Positions 1 to 13,143 of a stretch of 64,000 nucleotides of DNA are shown here, in pieces. How positions within the stretch are numbered: position 1 is the stretch's first letter; each line of letters begins with the position of its first letter. Made by a program: the position numbers and the translations under genes. The DNA comes from Eonycteris spelaea (lineage: Eukaryota; Chordata; Mammalia; Chiroptera; Pteropodidae), in assembly GCA_003508835.1 (NCBI GenBank), contig PUFA01000538.1, positions 171,288 to 235,287 of the forward strand, in the 5' to 3' direction. The notes beneath the pieces were generated by a model. That model made no database searches. It saw only the letters and a program-made list of their open reading frames with translations, and was not told the origin of the DNA.

Positions 1-2490
1 GATGCAAAAGCAATGATAAAAACAAGATATTTCTTGGCAAACTTTGGGGGTAAAGTTAAGACTGTAATCCATGAGTTACCTCTGGACAAACGCTGTAGCC
101 ACAAGTGCCACTGGTGAACATTCTTGGGGTAGATGGGAAATGGATTAAAGTTATCCTGCAATTTTCTCTTCTTCAAGGAAAATTGCCAGAATTGACATAA
201 GATTCTGACACTTTAGACAATTTAGTCTTCTTTTGACACCTATACACTAGTAAGGGTCTGACAGTCACAGATTTTTACTATTGTGTAGAAAGTGACTTGC
301 AAAAATGAATTGATAAAAATTGCTAGTTTTACTTAAAGTTCTATGCCATTAAAATAGGAAGAAAATGACTGGCAAAAACATGAAAATTAATGAAACTTCT
401 GGTATTGCTTCCAGTCAAGCTCAAATAATAGGAATTTCCTCCTGAGTAAAATTTCCTTTTATTCTTCCAGCATAGCATCGATTTTTACAGGCGCATGAAA
501 ATTCTAGTCATTGTTTAGATAAAATTCAATCTGCAAAAGTTGAAAAGGCCCATGTGGGGAATATACATTGCAAAATTAATACATAGCATTGAAAATTGTC
601 TATTTTGAATTAATAAAATATAATAATAGTCTACCTGAGAGTGTATTAAAACAGCATTGTATAGATACTTGATTAACTCATTCTTAAATAGTTTGGTCAT
701 CACATACTTTTAAAATATAATTTACAAGTGTTTGTAAAAATTAGAATTTAAATATGCATATTTCTTTTTTTAAATATTACACTAAATCACAAATATTAAT
801 TTATGAGTAAAAAGGGTAGAATTGCTTCTGTTTGTTGAGCGATAATTGCTTAATTCTTAAAGTGTATCTAAGAAGCACTTATAAGCTAATGGATTATTAA
901 GTATTTTTATGATTAAATCATTTGCATTTCTGGTATTTTAAGGCTTTCCTTATTTTTTTACTGATGCATGTAATACCATTAATGAAATACACTGATAGAT
1001 CTAAAGCACAGAATACATGAAATGGTTTATCAGTAGCAGTGAGAAAGAAATATTGTGACATCAGAACACACTCTATTTGTTTAATTCAAACCTGTTATTT
1101 ATTTGATTTATAAAATATCTTTATGTTGAAAATCATCTTAATCACTCATCTTTGCTACCATTGTATTATAGTGCTATTTCCCAGAAAGCATGCTTTGATT
1201 CTTGTGTGTGGTTAAAAGAAATAAAATAATAAAATAAAATGAATATATGGGTAAAAGAGTAAACTAAAGATATCTAGATATTTCCTAAGCCTTTTTTTAT
1301 TTAATAAATATGTGGAAACCAAGAGATCATTGACTTGGAACAATTTGTCCTTTAAAAAACATACCTATTTGACTACATCAAGAAGATATAAGACATAAAA
1401 TGATATTTTTGCTTTTAATATTAATTTGGACTCTAAAGAATAATTTCTTGAAATGGTTTTATTTTTATATTTAACATGATTTTCTAGCTTTTCAACTTTA
1501 AATGGAATTAAACTTATGATTTGATGACTTTCATCTCAAAAATCTCATAACACTACTACACATGCACATGCATGCACACAAACACACACACTTCCGAGAA
1601 AAGGTCAAGCTTTCAAAATCGTGTCCTCTTCTCAAGGTATAATTAACTAAATATGATGTATTTTACTGATAAAATACTTCAGTAAAACTTAACTAACTTG
1701 AATATCATGCATGCACTTCAAATTTTACTTAAGCATTAAAAAAAAATGTTCAATAATTATTTAATTATTTTGTCGATACCTATACTATACTCTCTCATTT
1801 AAAGAAAACTAAGAAAAAATGGTTAGAAAAAGGGGGATGTAGGGAACCCTAATACTGATTTGGCCCTTGTAATTAATATCTGTCGGCCTAAGAATTGAAT
1901 AGGAGACTAGCCCATACTGGTTTTATATTTTATTAAGAAATGTTTATTGGGGAACACATTTAACTGTAGGTGAGACTGATGGGCTGGAAAGTCACAGTTC
2001 TGTACTGAATACCAAACAATAATATAGAAAAAGAAAGGTTCGTAGTCACACTACAGATTCCTATTCTATGCTAGGTATAAACAACATCTAAACTCCTGTG
2101 ATTTGCCAATGTTTGAGGGTTTTTTTTTTTCTTTTGTAACTCTTTTTTTTTTCCTTTTGTTATTATTTTGATTCCTTTCTTAAGAGAAGATGAAAGTAGG
2201 AATTATATGGAGGGGAAACTCTGCTGTATTTTGCTTCAAAGAAATGACTCCAGGGTGCTACAGAAGTCAACATGAATTAAAGATTCTAATCTGAGCCCCA
2301 AACATGCTCTGGTTGACTATATTATGAAATATAGATCAATTTTGCATCAGGAACGAACTGCATCATAAAGATCATGCTTATGTAACTGGATATGAACTAT
2401 GAGAATTATTAATATTTATTTCTAAAATACTAAATTTATCCCACTAATTTTGCTAGGTATGATAATTTAATTAGTAAATTAAATTTAATT
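1..2490. other. AT-rich non-coding DNA, no gene seen
   Basis: I find no exon, RNA gene or clear repeat here apart from a short CA-rich microsatellite near 1558-1590 and T-runs near 2119-2153. The stretch is AT-rich with scattered stops in all frames. If KLHL4 coding exon 1 lies upstream of the window, this is part of a very long first intron; otherwise it is intergenic. Confidence 0.6.
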
Positions 2491-3972
2491 AGTAAAACTT
2501 AAGGCTTCCAGTCAAGATGGTGGAGTAGGTAAAGGATATGCTTGCCTCCTTTCAAAACCACATCAAAACTACAATGAAACTACAGAAAAACAATCAATGG
2601 GACTCATCTTAAGTCTAGCTTAACAGAAGTCCTGCAACTGGAGACCCACAGAAGAGGCCACCTCAAGACTTGTAGGAAGGGCAGAGATGCAGAGCAGACT
2701 GGTTCTACACCGAGGTATGGTGGTTGAGAATTGGGAAAAATATAATGACTAAAGAGGTACCCCCAGAATAGCTTAAAGTCCTGGCCCTACACTGGTCTCC
2801 CGAGCCCAAGGCTCTAGTGCCAAGAAGAGAAGGCCCCACAACTTCTAACTGTAAAAACCAGTGGAAATTTGGGCTGGGACAGAGGGCTGAAGGAGTCACA
2901 AACGTTTCTCTTAAAGGGCTCATGTGCAAACTTACTTGGTGATGGACTCAGTCCCTCTGTGCTCCAGCTCTGGGACAGTAGCTTGAAAGGTGTCAGGGAC
3001 ATATGGGAAGAAATTGAGTTGTCTGGCTTCAGGGTGAGGCTGGAGGGGCAGCTTTCACCCAGACAGAAGTGCTGGCAGAGTGCATTGTTCTTGTATTAAG
3101 CCCTCCCCACCTGGCTTGCAGACCAGGCTGTCCCATATATGAGACTAACATAGCTAACACTGGTCGCCCCACCCTTGTGGTTCCCTGAAGCCCCACCCTA
3201 CCAACATGGGGGCCTACCCAAGCCACTTTCAGTGGAATTTTTTCATACAAATGGCCTGTCTTGCCTCATGCTACAGACTTTCCTAAAAATCTCTCAAAGG
3301 TACACAAAGCATAAACAAGCAGCATTTGGCCTTGGCATGCCCCATACTTCCAGCTGAGAAACCCCAAGGCTGGCACTAGCGGCAGCCAGCCTCGGTTTGC
3401 AGCTTGGCCTCTCAAGGCACTTCCAAGCTCAGCACAGGTGAGGGCCATCTGTGGATTGCTTGGGGGCTCATGCCAGGTTACCCCAGGCAGGGCACAGACT
3501 GCAGCAGACCTTCGTGTGTGGCAGGACCCCTCCCAGGAAGCCCTGGCCTGCATACCAGTGGTCAACTTTGGTATGAGCTGGAGCACAATGTAGGTTGCAT
3601 CTGAGGATGACACACCCAAAAAGCAGACTTGGCAGACACAAGAGTCTTGTTAAAGTGAATTCTATTCTATAGAGTCAACCTCTGTATAACATCTCTTTCA
3701 CTGGTCATGACCAGTCCTCATAACCAATCATCCCAAGTGTCATTGATGAGAAAACAGCAACCAAGGGTTAACTACAACAAGAGGGCACACACAAACCACA
3801 CGAAGGACATACCTGGAGTGCCCGGCTCAGGTGATCAGAGAAGACTGTGCCACCGGGCCCCATAGCACATCTACTACGTAAGGCCACTCTTCTAAGACCA
3901 GGAGACATTACAGCCCTACCTAATATGTAGAAACAAACGTAAGGAGTCAGCCAAAATGAGAAGAAAAGAAAC

Positions 3973-4903
3973 ATGTCTCAGGTGAAAGGACAGAACAAAG
4001 CTCCAGAGAAAGAACTAAACAAAATGGAGACAAGCAATCTACCAGATATGGAATTCAAAACATTTGTTATAAGGATGCTCAATGAACTTGGGGGAAGAGT
4101 AGATGAACTCAGTGAGAACTTTAGCGATGAGATAGAAAACATAAAAGTGAAGATAGAAAACATGAAAAAGAATCAGAAATGAAGAATACAATAACTGAAA
4201 TGAAGAATGCCTCAGGAAGAATTAATAGTAGGTTAGATGAAGTAAAGGATCGAATCAACAATTTATAAGATAAGGTAGCAGAAAATGCCCAATCAGAACA
4301 GCAACAAGAATAAAGAATTCAAAAAAAAAAAAAACAACGAAGGTAGTTTAAGGGGCCTCTTGGAAAATATTAAGCATACCAACATTCACATCATAAAGAT
4401 ACCAGAAAAAGAGAGAGCAAGAAACTGAAAACCTATGTCAGAAAATAATGACTGAAAACTTCCTTCACTTGGTAAATAAAATAAACATACAAGTTCAGGA
4501 AGCACAGAAAGTCCCAAACAACATGAACCCAAAGAGGTCCACACCAAGACAGATCATCTTTAAAATGCCAAAGATTAAAGACAAAGAAAGAATCTCAAAA
4601 GCAGCAGGAGAAAAGCATTTAATTACCTCCAAAGTAGCTTTCATAAGACTGTCAGCTGATTTCTCAACAGAAACTTTGCAGGCCAGAAGACATTGGCAGG
4701 AGATATTCAACGCAATGAAAAGCAAGGATGTACAACCAAGAATACTTCACCCAGCAAAGCTATCATTTAGAATTGAAGAACAAATAAAGATTTTTTCAGA
4801 CAAGAAAAAGCTCAAGGAATTCATCATCACCAAGCCAGTATTACAGGATTGTCAGAGGAACTTCTTTAAGAAAAAGAAAAAAAGATTAAAAAAATATGAA
4901 TGA
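3973..4903 (+). pseudogene. L1 ORF1 protein remnant (RNA-binding chaperone)
   Basis: L1 ORF1p binds L1 RNA as a coiled-coil trimer. The start at 3973 opens a 69-codon frame with heptad-like Leu/Ile/Glu/Lys content (coiled coil) that stops near 4180. Frame is lost around 4180-4440. The C-terminal half reopens at 4448-4903 (151 codons). It shows the family motifs: MTENFLHLV at the end of the RRM, NPKRSTPRQI, then LSADFSTETLQARRHW and ILHPAKLSFR in the C-terminal domain. The combined length is about that of a normal ORF1. It is not functional because of the stops and frameshifts. Confidence 0.85.
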
Positions 4904-4914
4904 TAAAATGGCAA

Positions 4915-5205
4915 TAATTACATATCTAGGAACAATTATTCTAAATATAAATGGATTAAGTGTTCAAATCAAAAGATAAGGTGGCCGGATGGATTAGAAA
5001 ACAAGACTTTGATATATGCTGCCTACAAGAGACTCACTTCAGATTAGAAGACACACAGACTGAAAGTAGTGGAATGGAAAAGGACGTTTCATGGGGAAAA
5101 AAAAAAAGAAACAAGCGAAAAAAAAAAAAACTGGTATACTAATACTTATACCATACAAAATAGATTTAAAGCAAGGGCTATAACAAGAGACAGAGAAGGA
5201 CCCAG
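4915..5205 (+). pseudogene. L1 ORF2 endonuclease N-terminal fragment
   Basis: The translation contains NINGLS, then KVAGWIRKQDFDICCLQETHF (read as two shorter motifs, AGWIRKQDFD and CCLQETHF), typical of the first 50 residues of the L1 endonuclease, which includes the catalytic Glu of the QETHF motif. Further on, KIDFKARA and RDREGP continue the domain. The frame is broken by A-runs near 5098-5132. It then joins directly to the L1 3' region at about 5205, so nothing of the reverse transcriptase remains. Confidence 0.75.
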
Positions 5206-5829
5206 TTATTCCACTTCTGGGTATTTATCTGAAGAAACCCAATATACTAATTTGAAGGGCATGTGAATCCATATTTTCACTGCAGCATTATTTATAGTAG
5301 CCAAGATATGGAAGCATCCTTGTTGTCTATCAATGGATGATTGGATAAAGAAGAGGTGTTTTATATATATTTACGATGAAATATTATTCAGCCATAAAAA
5401 AGAATGTAATTTTACCATCTGCAGCAACATGGATGGACCTAGAGGGTATTGTGCAGAGAAAGACAAATGTTATATATGGAATCTAGAGAACAGGATAAAC
5501 AAACAAACAAACAAAAACAACTGAAACAAGCTCCTAGATACAGAGAGCATTTTAATGGTTATAAGATTGGTAAATGGGAGGATAGGTGAAGGAAGAAGTG
5601 GATTAAGAGGCACAAATTGTTAGTTACAAATTGTCATGGGGTTATAGAGTACAGCATGGGCAATACAGTTAGTAGCATTGTAATTACTATGTATAATGTC
5701 AGATGGGTATTAGATTTATTGATCACTTCATAATTTATATAAATGTCCAACACTGTTGTATACCTGAAACTAATGTAATGTATGTCAACTATAATGGAAA
5801 AAATAAAAATATAAAAAATTTAAAAACGA

Positions 5830-7285
5830 GTATAAGCTCTTAAAAAAAGAGATCTAAACTCTTGAGATAAAGAAAGAACACTTTCATTTTAGTTTTAAAA
5901 AATATATAAATTAGCTTTCATTTTTGGAATATACAATAATTATATTATAGTTCATATAAAAATGGTATATAATTTAGCCATCTTTTCCTTTTATAAACTA
6001 TCTTGAAAATTGAAACACTAAATGTTTACCCAAAGAGATCTATGTATTTTCAGAGAATATGGAACAGTAGATACAAGAATTTGTTGTTTTAATTAGATTA
6101 ACAAATATATATATATATACAGAATACATTCTGTATATCATTTATACATATATATACATATATGTATACATATATTCTTAGTAATGTCAAGATTTTAATT
6201 CCTCTTTGCTACTTTTAATTTAGACTGTTTTCATGCTGGTTTCTGTCAAATCCTGTACTATTGAAGGCTTCTCTTCATTGTCCACTGCATTGTCTACTGC
6301 ATTTAATGGAGGTAGTAATGAGGGCAAAAACTGATTTTTTCTCAAGTCAGACATCTGTCATTATTTCTGTTTAAATATAAAATATGCTTTGATTATTTTT
6401 CCAGGGTCTTCAGCTCCTTTTATGTCTCTTGCCTATTGGGAAAGTAGCTTGATCTCTTCTTTTAAAACACTATATTCATAACAATTATTTTGTTTGATGT
6501 GTCTGATCTTTACACTCAATGAATTTTTTGGCTTCAGCAGTGCTAGATATCCTGATTTTTTTTTCCATAATTTAGGAGTTCTCTACAAAACATTTAAAAA
6601 ACATGCCTTATAAAATATATCTAGTTGATTTACAGAGTAAGCTGTGACTGAAAAGTAGCAAGAGAAATTTGGCAACATTAGTTTCCAGAATCAGTATATA
6701 TGAATTTTAACCAGGCATCAGTTAAAAGTAAGAACTAAACTTGTACATAACAATACTCTCTTGCTGGTATGTCAAAAGCAAACCAGTTTTCCTCTTGTTT
6801 CTTGATCTGCTCTATACAGCTGGCTACATAGAGAATAATTGGTAATTATTATGAACGGCAGATAAAGTGCGATTTTGTTGTTTATGGTTTACTTTCCCTA
6901 GAAAATCATTATTTTCATAGTCTGCCTTAGTTGTATTTGATTTTTTCAAAACAACAGACATCACATGTTTTATAAAACTAATAGGAATGAAAAAACACTG
7001 AAAAATGTCTAATATGCTGAAGAAAAAGTAATGAATTGATATAAGCAATATAATTTATCTTCCAGTCACACTAAGCAACCTAATATGTTCATTTTCTCCT
7101 GGAGAACAAAACAAAACAAAACAACTTTTTATGTCTCTACAGCCAACCCAAGTAAAGTGTGCTTCCTGAGCATTTTCTTACCACAGCCTATGTAAAAGGC
7201 ACAATACAGAGCACTGTGGAGTCAGATTAGCGGAATTAAAAGCCTGTTATACCACTTATTTGCATTATGACCTCAAATGAGTTAT
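5830..7285. other. Non-coding DNA with an AT microsatellite
   Basis: No gene seen. At 6106-6176 there is a TA/ATAC microsatellite interrupted by a short inverted segment. An AAAAC run lies near 7108-7125. The rest is unique-looking AT-rich sequence. Confidence 0.55.
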
Positions 7286-7289
7286 TTAA

Positions 7290-10200
7290 CCTCTGTTCTT
7301 CAGATTTTTTTTTTAATTAATTAATCTTAACTTTTTATTGTGGTAACATCTGTTAATAACATTATATATGTTTTTAGGTATACACCATTATACTTTGATA
7401 GCTGTATACTCTATTGCATGCTGATCACCAAAAGTCTAGTTTCCATGTGTTACCATATATTTGACCCCCTTTACTCATTTCGCCTTCTCCTTATACCCCT
7501 TTTCCTCTAGTTACCACCATTCTGTTGTCTGCATCCTTGAGTTGGCTTTTGTTTTGTTTTATTAGTTTGTTTTTTGTTTTATATTTCACATATGAATGAA
7601 ATCATAGTTAGTGTCCTTTTCCATCTGACTAATTTCATTTAGCCTTATACTCACGAGATGCATCCATATTGTTGCAAATGGCAATATTTCTTTTTTTTTC
7701 ATGTGTCTGAGGAGTATTTGATTCTATATACAACATCTTCTTTATCCATTTATCCACTGATGGACACCTAGATTGTTTCCATATCTCCACATATTTGTGA
7801 TTTTCAAGATTTATTTTTGTAATTGATTTCTAGTTTCACACTATTGTGGTAAGAAAATATGCTTGACATGATTTCAACTTTTTAAAACTTATTAAAATGT
7901 ATTTTATACCCCAACACATTGTCTGTTCTTGAGAATATTCTATGTGCACTTGACAATAATGTGTATTCTGTCACTTTGGGATGGAAAGCACTTCATATGT
8001 CTATTAAGTCCATCTGATCTAATGTGTCATTTAAGGCCAATATCTCTTTTTTGACTTTCTGTCTGAAAGATATCCATAGATGTAAGTGAAATGTTAAAAT
8101 TTCCAACTATTATTGTTTTATTTTCTATTTCTCCATTTAGATTTGTTAATAATTGCTTTATATATTTTGGTGCTTGTAAATTGAGTGCATGTATATTAAT
8201 AACTGTTATGTCTTCTTGATTAATTATCTCCGTTGTGATTATAAAATGTCCATCTTTGTTTTTTATTATCTTTTTTTTTTGTATTGAAGTCTATTTTGTT
8301 TGATATAAGTATGGCTACACACAATTTTTGTGGGGATATCATTTGCTCGAAGTATAATATTCCACCCTTTTGCTTTGAGCCTATATTTGTCTTTTGAGCT
8401 GAGATTAGTCTCCCGAAGGCAGCGTGTAGTAGCTCTTTTTAAAAATTCAATCAGGCACACTGTGCCTTTTGTTCAGTGAATTAAGTTAATTTACATTTAG
8501 AATAATTATTGATATATGAGTACCTACTACTGCCATTTTCTCTTTTGTTTTCTGGTTGCTCTATATATCCATTGTTTCTTTTCATCTGTTCTTTTGTCTG
8601 CTATTATAATTTGTTGGTTTCCTATAATTTTTTTTTGTATTTCTTCTTTTTTTATGTTTTGTGTCTTAGCTCTCATCTGGATTTTTGTCTTATGGTTGCC
8701 ATGAAGTTTGTATAACATGTCTCATAGACAAAATAATCATTTTCTTCTGATAGCATTTTATCTTTAATTGTCTATACAAGTTTTGTCTTTTTCCTCTTCC
8801 CCTTTTAGTTCTTGTTGTCATACATTATTTATTTTTATGTTGTGTATTCATTACCAAATTTAAGTAGCTATAGTTATTTTAATGTGTTTTCCCTTTAACC
8901 TTTATGCTATAATACTATTCTAAAATAGAGTTGCAATTTTTTGTTTCTATATGTCAACTTACTCAAAGTTTTTTATATTTTTGTCTTTTTGTTTCAGTTA
9001 GAAAACCTCCTTTTATCATTTCTTGTAATACAGGTCTTGTAGTAATAAGTTCCATCAGCATTCATTTATCTGGGTAAACCCTTATTACTCCTTAACATCT
9101 CAAAGAATAACTTTGATAGATGTATTATTCTTGGCTGGTTGTTTTGGTCTTTCAATATATCAAATATATTATTACACTCTTTCCTGGCCAGTGGAGTTTC
9201 TGCTGATAAACCTAATGATAACCAGATGGGGCTTTCTTTGTAGGTTACTATCGTTTTTTTGGCTACCTTAAAAATTATTTTTATTTTTTTATTATTAACT
9301 TTCAACACTTGTAACATAATGTGTCATGGAGAAGGTATTTTTGTGTTGAGATAATTAGGTGTTCTTTTGGCTTCTTCTACTTGAATGTCCAATTCCTTCC
9401 CTAAGTTTAGGAAGTTCTCATCAATTATTTATTTGAATAGATTTTCTGTTCCTTTTAACCTCTGTTCTCCTTCTAGGATACCAAATGTCTTAAAGTTGCC
9501 CTTTCCAAATGAGTCAGAGTGTTCTCCTCATGTTCTTCCATTTTTTTCTTTCATCATTTTCTCTCTTCTTCCATCTGATTTATTTCTAGATTTCTATCTC
9601 CAAGCTCACTAATTCTCTCTCCCATATGGTCTGCTCTGTATTCAGTACTTTCTAATGCATTCTTCATCTTATTTATTGAATTCTTCAGCTCCTGAACTTC
9701 TTTTGGTTCTTTATAGTTTCAGTCTCTTAAGTAAAATACTCCTGATGCTCATTAGTCTCATTCTCGAGCTCATTAAACTGCCTTTCTGAGTTTTCTTACA
9801 TCTCAATCTTCCATTACTTTGAATTTGGTTTCTGGAAAATTGTCATTTTCTTATGTGTTTTTGTATTGCTTTGGTTGTTCATGGTGCTGGATGACTCGTT
9901 CCTCTTCTGGCCCATTGCAGTAGTGAACATCTTTCTTATTTTGGTATTATTTTGATTTTAACATTTCAGCAGGTTGATAATTAGAGGTCTTTCTTTTGTT
10001 CTCTAGTATATGTTGCTCTATCTCAAGTTTTTATTTTTCTGTGCTACTTGTGTCTCCAGGGTCATGGAGAGGGTGTCCTTTTGTGATTATGCATGTTGCC
10101 ACCTGGGTGACTGAGGTAATGAGTGCCCCATCTGTGTCAGGGTTGCCTGGGTCTCAGGGCACCACCACTGTGATGAGGAGGTATGACACTTAGGGAAAAG

Positions 10201-10690
10201 ACATGTTTGCAAGGCCAAAGCATTGCTACCTCATTCCCTATGGCTGTTGGCATCATGGAAGGCCATAGACATGTAGACATGTATCTGTGTCTGCTACCAG
10301 GCTTTGCAGCAATTGGAGAAGTGAGGTAGATTCTTGGGTGCCAATGCTGCTTCTGTCCCTCTTATCCTTCACCGTCCATAATGTGGATGCCACACCCCAA
10401 TTCCTCCATTGCTAATACGTTTGCTGTGGCTGTAGGCTCAGCCACATTGGCTGAGGAACCACATGTGGGGGCACAGGTTGTGTCCTTCATCTGATCCTGT
10501 CTTCTCTATGTGTTCCCACCGTCAGTTGTATCAATATTTGGATCTTTCAAGCATTCTAGGGAGTTGAGCAGAAGAACCTTTGTTGGGTTATAACTGCCCA
10601 ACTAGTTTTAGATGTATGGAGAGATACAAATGAGTCATCTCACTCCAATATACTGCTCAATAGGTCTTTTTCTCCAGTTTTCAAACTAAG
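7290..10690 (-). mobile_element. LINE-1, internally deleted, reverse transcriptase missing
   Basis: Read on the - strand: 5' UTR about 10690-9900, ORF1 about 9890-9010, inter-ORF spacer about 9010-8520, ORF2 endonuclease about 8515-7797, then a direct join to the 3' terminal region (7797-7290). The 3' end is recognisable from the T-rich start at 7300 followed by the usual reversed L1 tail (ttattgtggtaacatctg; ccatctgactaatttcattt). ORF2 translation shows IIILNVN near 8500. About 3 kb of ORF2 expected between endonuclease and 3' UTR is absent. Confidence 0.8.
9010..9890 (-). pseudogene. L1 ORF1 remnant
   Basis: On the - strand an 83-codon frame at 9066-9317 matches the ORF1 C-terminal domain (VTYKESPI, LSAETPLARKE, QPRIIHLSKL). 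Upstream sequence (9330-9890) has the coiled-coil and RRM part broken into short pieces. A plausible original start, ATG followed by AACAACC, is at about 9879 (read on the - strand). It is non-functional because of the frameshifts. Confidence 0.7.
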
Positions 10691-10699
10691 GAAAAATAT

Positions 10700-10800
10700 A
10701 TGCACCTATCTCATATGGCTATGAGGAAGATTAATCGAGGCAATAAATATAAAGGCACTGGAACAGTGCCTCACATATAAATGTTCAATAAATATTAACA
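10700..10800 (+). repeat. MIR SINE fragment
   Basis: The stretch 10738-10800 matches the 3' half of the mammalian MIR core: 'aaaggcactggaacagtgcc' followed by 'atgttcaataaatatta', compared with the MIR ending that reads 'acagtgcctggcacatag...gctcaataaatgtta'. It is ancient, diverged and without function. Confidence 0.7.
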
Positions 10801-11263
10801 TTATAATTTTACAGTTATGAACAATTTTTATTATAACACATTCATGGTATATGATAATGCAGATTATTAAAAACATGAGAGTTTCTATTAGATAGTTGAT
10901 AAAAAATGCTTTACAATTAGCTAACCATTGCTTAATCATTCAGTTAATTATTTTATAATAGATATGTCATTGTTAAATTATCATTTCCTTCATTTCAGGA
11001 GATTTCAACATATCGTCATACTCTAGTCAGTTACAGACATCCTCCTCACATTCGCCAAAGTAGATGTCTGAAATAATGTTTAGCAAGGAACATTTTCTTG
11101 TAATCCTAAAAGGTAATAAAATGTGAGAAACGTAAGAATCCATTTTAATACATTATTGTGTCATTTGGATTTTAGTAAAATTAAACTAACAAAGTATAGC
11201 ACCTAAGGTAATAAAAAGTTTTAAGTCCTTGTTGGATGTTTTAGAAGCACATTGTGAGACATG
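10801..11263. other. Non-coding DNA, no feature seen
   Basis: AT-rich sequence with stops in every frame. The last 19 bases (11245-11263) are one copy of a direct repeat that recurs at 11623-11641 and flanks the DNA-transposon fossil described next. Confidence 0.5.
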
Positions 11264-11622
11264 AATGCAATAAATATTTTAGAACATGGGAAGGTAAACT
11301 CTTTTTGTACAGGAGTCAATATTTTGGGATTTTCAAGCCATTCAGTCTCTGAGCAAATATTTTGGAATTTTCAAGCCATTCAGTCTCTGTTGCAACTATT
11401 CAACTCTGATTCCAGTGCAAAAGCAGCCATAGATAACATCTAAATGAATGAGTGTGACAGTATTCCAATAAGACCGTATTTATGGACATTGATATTAGAA
11501 TTTTGTATAAATTTCCTTTGCCATTTAAAAATGTAAAATCTACTTTGAGGTCATGAACCATACATAACAGATAGCCAGCTGGATTTGACCTATGGGACAT
11601 AGTTTGTCAATACTTGTTCTAA
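11264..11622 (+). mobile_element. Non-autonomous hAT-type DNA transposon fossil (MER20-like)
   Basis: The order of motifs matches an ancient mammalian hAT MITE. They are 'ccattcagtctctgttgcaa' (11376-11395), 'agcagccatagataacatc' (11423-11441), 'ttccaataagac' (11463-11474), 'catttaaaaatgtaaaa' (11522-11538) and 'ggatttgacctatgggacat' followed by 'agtttgtcaatac' (11581-11613), the last being the terminal inverted-repeat end. A 37-base stretch is tandemly duplicated (11317-11353 and 11354-11391). The exact family name is uncertain; the class is more secure. Confidence 0.7.
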
Positions 11623-11641
11623 AAGCACTTTGTGAGACATG

Positions 11642-12527
11642 GAGGGAGCGTTTTCTACAACAGACAAGAATAAAAATTTTGTCATGTGACAAATTTTTCT
11701 GAGATATTTTGAGCCTTCAACTTTTCCACTAATGAGTTTTGCTCATTTTTCAGAAATGCCTTCATTTCACATTATTTAAAATCATTTTGTTATGTCAAAA
11801 TACTCTCACTTTTAAAGAAGCTGAAATAATTCTGACTGCAAGTGTTTCACACATAAATAAAACAGTAAATAAAAGTCACGAAAGTGTATTACTGTACATT
11901 CTTTTCATGTCTGGAAAACAAAAATCACATATAAGTAAAAATTTCCCCAAACTACTACCTTATCTATACATTCAATAAATATTTAGAATATATAATATAT
12001 CCAAAATACCTTTACAGAAAGAATTGTGTATAAAAAAAATCTCCTTTCCAGTTACTTATATTGTCATAGAGAACATAAAATATGTATACCAATAACTACA
12101 ATGAAAGGTGAAATATAATAAGTGGTATAATAGTAGTACATCTAACAAGCTATAAATAATATTAGTATTTTGTAAATTAGAAAAAAATTGTTCACTAAAA
12201 CTATACCCTTAGTATTAAAGAGAAGTGTACTCTTAGTACGTTAAGTGCTAATGTATTTGTGTGTATGTGTGCATGTGTGTGTGTGTGACAAGTTTTTCCT
12301 TTGGAAAATAAATATGTTCCTCCCAGTTTTATAAAAGGTTAGCTATTTCTCTATACCAGGGAAGTGAGCATTGTCCACCAGCATTTGCTTTTAAAGTTCA
12401 ATGACAATAGCCCTTTATTCTTGCTTTTGGACTTCTCATGATAGCCCCTAAAAAAATGTAATTTTATGAGTACTAGAAAAATACATCATGGCCCAAATAT
12501 TCCATTCTTAGACATTTAACTAATTTC
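11642..12527. other. Non-coding DNA, short TG microsatellite
   Basis: No gene seen. A TG-rich microsatellite lies at about 12258-12288. The remainder is AT-rich and unassigned. Confidence 0.5.
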
Positions 12528-13096
12528 TACATTTTTTAATTAATTAATTTGTTTTTATGGTGACATTGGTTAACGAAATCTGGTTTCGGCTGTATATTTT
12601 AGCAGTAAGGTATATTATATATTCACATTGTGTGTTCACCTCCCATAGTTAGATTTCTTTCTGTCACCACATATTTGACCCTTTTCACCTCATTTACCTC
12701 CCCTCCTCCTATCTACCCACCCCTCTGGTAACCACTAGTCTATTGTCCATGTCCACGAGTCTGTATTTGTCTTTGGAACTGAGATATGTCTTATGGAGGC
12801 AGCATATGGTTGAGTTTTGTTTTTTAATCCAATCTGCAACTCTGTGCTTTTTTATTGATGAGTTCAGTCCATTTACATTTAGAAGGATTATTGAAATATG
12901 AAGTCTTCTTAAAATAACTTTATCTTTTTGCTATCTGGTATGTTGGCTTTTCATTACTTTCTTGTCCTTGTGTTTTTGTTTTCTTTATTTTGTGGGAGAG
13001 GTTGTGGGTTTTCCCTCTGTTCCCTGTTTTATGTATGTACTTTAGTTTGTATCTTTGTGTGTGGTTACCATTACAAATATACAAAGGATAGTTTTA

Positions 13097-13098
13097 TG

Positions 13099-13143
<45 letters not shown>

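Larger units (their letters stand above)
2503..5820 (+). mobile_element. LINE-1, internally deleted (5' UTR, ORF1, start of ORF2, 3' end)
   Basis: The element begins with a typical L1 5' UTR opening (AAGATGGTGGAGTAGG near 2514), followed by a GC-richer UTR to about 3965. An ORF1 remnant follows to about 4900, then roughly 290 bases of the ORF2 endonuclease region. At about 5205 it jumps to the 3'-terminal region: the sequence around 5380-5460 is the usual L1 tail reading 'aaagaatgtaatttt...aacatggatgg', and it ends in an A-rich tail near 5780-5820. All of the reverse transcriptase and the ORF2 C-terminus are missing. The element is old, with many stops and frameshifts. Confidence 0.85.

Noticed and set aside
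1800..1930. Possible LTR or old repeat around 'gatgtagggaaccctaatac'
   Set aside because: I could not match it with any family by eye and saw no TG...CA ends or polyadenylation signal.
3266..3619. 117-codon - strand frame antisense to the 5' UTR of the L1 at 2503
   Set aside because: It is antisense like the ORF0-like candidates but the 5' UTR type is different and the related fragment at 26040-26640 does not keep a matching open frame, so I did not include it.
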